From: JBFJKD01 sp038106145
Lineage (GTDB): Bacteria; Pseudomonadota; Gammaproteobacteria; Pseudomonadales; Porticoccaceae
NCBI GenBank assembly: GCA_038106145.1
Contig: JAYODD010000008.1
Coordinates: 68,593 to 132,592 of the forward strand
Length of the DNA: 64,000 nucleotides
Reading direction: 5' to 3'
Under the pieces are notes generated by a model that was not told the DNA's origin, searched no databases, and saw nothing but the letters and a program-made list of their open reading frames with translations. Positions 62,512 through 64,000 of the stretch are shown here, piece by piece. Each line of letters begins with the position of its first letter. The stretch's first letter is position 1. The position numbers and the translations under genes were made by a program.

Positions 62512-62730
62512 GCAGAATCTCCTGCGTATAGGGTACGAGAAAATTCTACTTTTGACTTCTGCTATTTTTTGGGGGGATTACCGTCCTACTTCTGTAGCTG
62601 CGAGTGTCGTCCCCAACTTGGCATAGATGTCGGTGACCATTTCTGAAAAGGTAATGATTTTGATTGGATTTTATTCACTAGAAGGCCAAAAAAACTTAGC
62701 CTGAACATACATCACCTAAATCACTATGAA

Positions 62731-63558
62731 TTAAATACCTACCGGTATTTCCGCATTACTCCACTTTCCTTTTTTATTATCTTGTGGGACATGAGGTTGT
62801 ATATCAGCAACTGTTTTGACAAACAAACTGGGAGGATCTTTCTTCATATCCCAAATGTAAAAGGAATAACTTTCGCCATACTCTAATGCTTGCATCCACT
62901 CATTCCTTGTTAGAAAAAATCTTAACGGAGAAGCTATGGTAGATTTTACCTCAATAAGTTTATTTACAAGACCGAACTCATTTTGAGTATAGGACAAGAC
63001 ATCATATCCAGCCGAGTTGTCCTCTATTGCTGTCCATATCGGCTTGGTTGTAATACCTTCCCGTTTTAGCCTTTCCTCTTCGTATTGGAGCGTTAATTTT
63101 TCAGCCTCTCTTGCGCGGTCAAGCGCAATCCTACTTCCTTCTAGACGGATTAAACCGGTAATATGATCCCACCAAGCTATAACAAAATCATTGGGGGGTT
63201 CAATCAACAACCCAGCCTCTCTAAAAATACTCTCTTCATCACGATCAAGTTTTTTTACAAAGCGCCTTCGACCTAATGTCATCAAACGCGCCCAGATCGG
63301 TTGCTGGGTCAATATAATTGAATGAATACAGTGTTGATAGAAACTTAAGCCATAGGGTTTTACGCTATCATCAACAATATCTAGCAATAATACCGCTGCC
63401 TCAAAATCAAAAGAACTGGCATCGGCTTCAGTTGATTTTACGATCCGAATTGTTTCGTCCAAGCTAAGATCAGGCTGCAAATCTATCTGAACCCGTATAG
63501 CCCTCAGACCTTCCAGAGCTGACATTGAAAATAGCTGTTGAAAAGGAAGGCTGCACAC
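62731..63558 (-). CDS. DUF3883 (NO VEIN C-terminal, PD-(D/E)xK-like) protein
   Basis: 275 residues in AT-rich sequence unlike the core genes. The N-terminal ~150 residues are helical with no family I recognise, followed by a Glu/Lys-rich coiled stretch (about 146-168). The C-terminal part (about 175-240) matches DUF3883: EDNSAGYDVLSYTQNEFG, LIEVKST and FFLTRNEWMQALEYGESYSF. GYD (Asp 186) and EVK (Glu 203, Lys 205) are placed like a PD-(D/E)xK nuclease core. The GTG start shares one base with the helicase stop (TAGTG), so the two are translationally coupled. An ATG at 63525 is an alternative. Nuclease activity is inference. Confidence 0.75.
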   Translation of the reverse strand: MCSLPFQQLFSMSALEGLRAIRVQIDLQPDLSLDETIRIVKSTEADASSFDFEAAVLLLDIVDDSVKPYGLSFYQHCIHSIILTQQPIWARLMTLGRRRFVKKLDRDEESIFREAGLLIEPPNDFVIAWWDHITGLIRLEGSRIALDRAREAEKLTLQYEEERLKREGITTKPIWTAIEDNSAGYDVLSYTQNEFGLVNKLIEVKSTIASPLRFFLTRNEWMQALEYGESYSFYIWDMKKDPPSLFVKTVADIQPHVPQDNKKGKWSNAEIPVGI

Positions 63559-64000
63559 TACTCAAACTCGCTGTCTTCTGGCGACTTACCTTCTAGCTCT
63601 GAAATAAGATCAATGATGTCTTGCAAATCCACATCGTAATCAACCGGATCATCAGCATTTTCCTCATCTAGGGCTATTTCGTGAAGATCAGGATCATCAA
63701 GTAATTGCTGGAGATTGCGTATCTTTGTAGCTAATCGTCTGCTTACTGAAAGATCAATACTTCCAAGAGAAGCTGGTGCATTAGTCTGATAGATATGGAT
63801 ATTTGTCTCAATATCCATAGGTAAACCTAATCGATGGATACGGTCAATTGATTGTAAATAGTGCGTAGAAACATAACTTCTGTCTAAGTATATAGCGTTA
63901 TGGCACACTGTATGAAGACTAATTCCTTCACCGGCTGCTGCCGGATTTGCAATGAGCACTTTGCAACTATCATCTAAATGAAACCGACGAAGCCGTCCCT
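63558..64000 (-). CDS. SNF2-type DEAD/DEAH helicase, C-terminal end
   Basis: The frame is open to the right window edge. The visible 147 residues are the end of a superfamily 2 helicase C domain: VLIANPAAAGEGISLH (motif V), NAIYLDRSYVSTHYLQSIDRIHRLG (motif VI, SNF2-like QxxDRxHRxG), then a tail rich in Asp/Glu. The rest of the gene lies beyond the window. Together with the coupled DUF3883 gene this looks like a module of an island-borne DNA-processing or defence system. Confidence 0.8.
   Translation of the reverse strand, partial: GRLRRFHLDDSCKVLIANPAAAGEGISLHTVCHNAIYLDRSYVSTHYLQSIDRIHRLGLPMDIETNIHIYQTNAPASLGSIDLSVSRRLATKIRNLQQLLDDPDLHEIALDEENADDPVDYDVDLQDIIDLISELEGKSPEDSEFE

Larger units (their letters stand above)
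61382..62582 (-). mobile_element. IS3-family insertion sequence
   Basis: 1201 bp, bounded by imperfect inverted repeats starting GGTAATCCCCCCA (61382 rightwards; 62582 leftwards), with a further shared AAAAGTAGA block about 30 bp in. It carries overlapping orfA and orfB on the minus strand, linked by an A7G slippery site. No direct repeat is visible at the ends (CCT before, GTC after), which suggests old age, a flanking deletion or recombination between copies. Confidence 0.9.

Noticed and set aside
61112..62610. Similarity between the sequence near 61117-61133 and the right flank of the IS (tagctgcRagtgtc)
   Set aside because: Only about 14 matching bases; too short to claim a repeat or target duplication.

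Overview
The window is about 64 kb of a Gammaproteobacterium chromosome. Gene orders point to the Pseudomonadales/Cellvibrionales side: guaBA, the der-bamB-yfgM-hisS-ispG-rodZ-pilW-rlmN-ndk series, a complete isc operon, ubiE-ubiJ-ubiB-hisI-hisE-tatABC-purEK, and rpsF-rpsR-DUF2232-rplI-dnaB. Start codons, Shine-Dalgarno sites and lipoprotein signals are ordinary for a Gram-negative with an outer membrane. Two runs of exactly 10 N (21483-21492, 48999-49008) look like scaffold joins. Each one only appears to break a gene.

Layout. 1-5.9 kb: GMP synthesis (guaA partial, guaB), then xseA and a secreted M3 peptidase. 5.9-15.3 kb: a leftward housekeeping series for ribosome and outer-membrane assembly, aaRS, isoprenoids, shape, type IV pili and RNA methylation. 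15.4-17.5 kb: a PAS-GGDEF-EAL protein. 17.5-23.3 kb: iscR-iscSUA-hscBA-fdx-iscX behind two abutting IscR-like sites. 23.4-25.1 kb: divergent trmJ and suhB. 25.1-30.1 kb: a leftward catabolic set (meta-cleavage-type hydrolase, HpaH-like hydratase, HpaI-like aldolase, pirin, luciferase-like oxidoreductase, OsmC) behind a nested palindrome. 30.3-37 kb: Ca2+/Na+ antiporter, ubiquinone genes, hisIE and tatABC. 37.5-40.3 kb: purEK and a convergent CoA-transferase. 40.5-44.5 kb: a thiamine salvage operon under a TPP riboswitch (TonB receptor, YkoF-like protein, PnuT-like transporter, kinase). 44.7-50.2 kb: ppa, a Tag-like glycosylase, an SDR, acs and panDC. 50.3-60.6 kb: dnaB, the ribosomal protein operon, a Na/Pi transporter, a small lipoprotein, a CDP-alcohol phosphotransferase, rlmB and rnr.

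The last 3.3 kb differs. Immediately after tRNA-Leu(CAG) the sequence becomes AT-rich and accessory: a tandem repeat and a palindrome, a small gene cut by an IS3-family element, then the end of an SNF2-type helicase gene coupled to a DUF3883 (PD-(D/E)xK-like) gene. This looks like the edge of a genomic island that runs off the right end. The helicase-DUF3883 pair is the best candidate here for a little-described, possibly defensive, system.

All functional calls come from reading the sequence and knowledge of the families. No database search was run.
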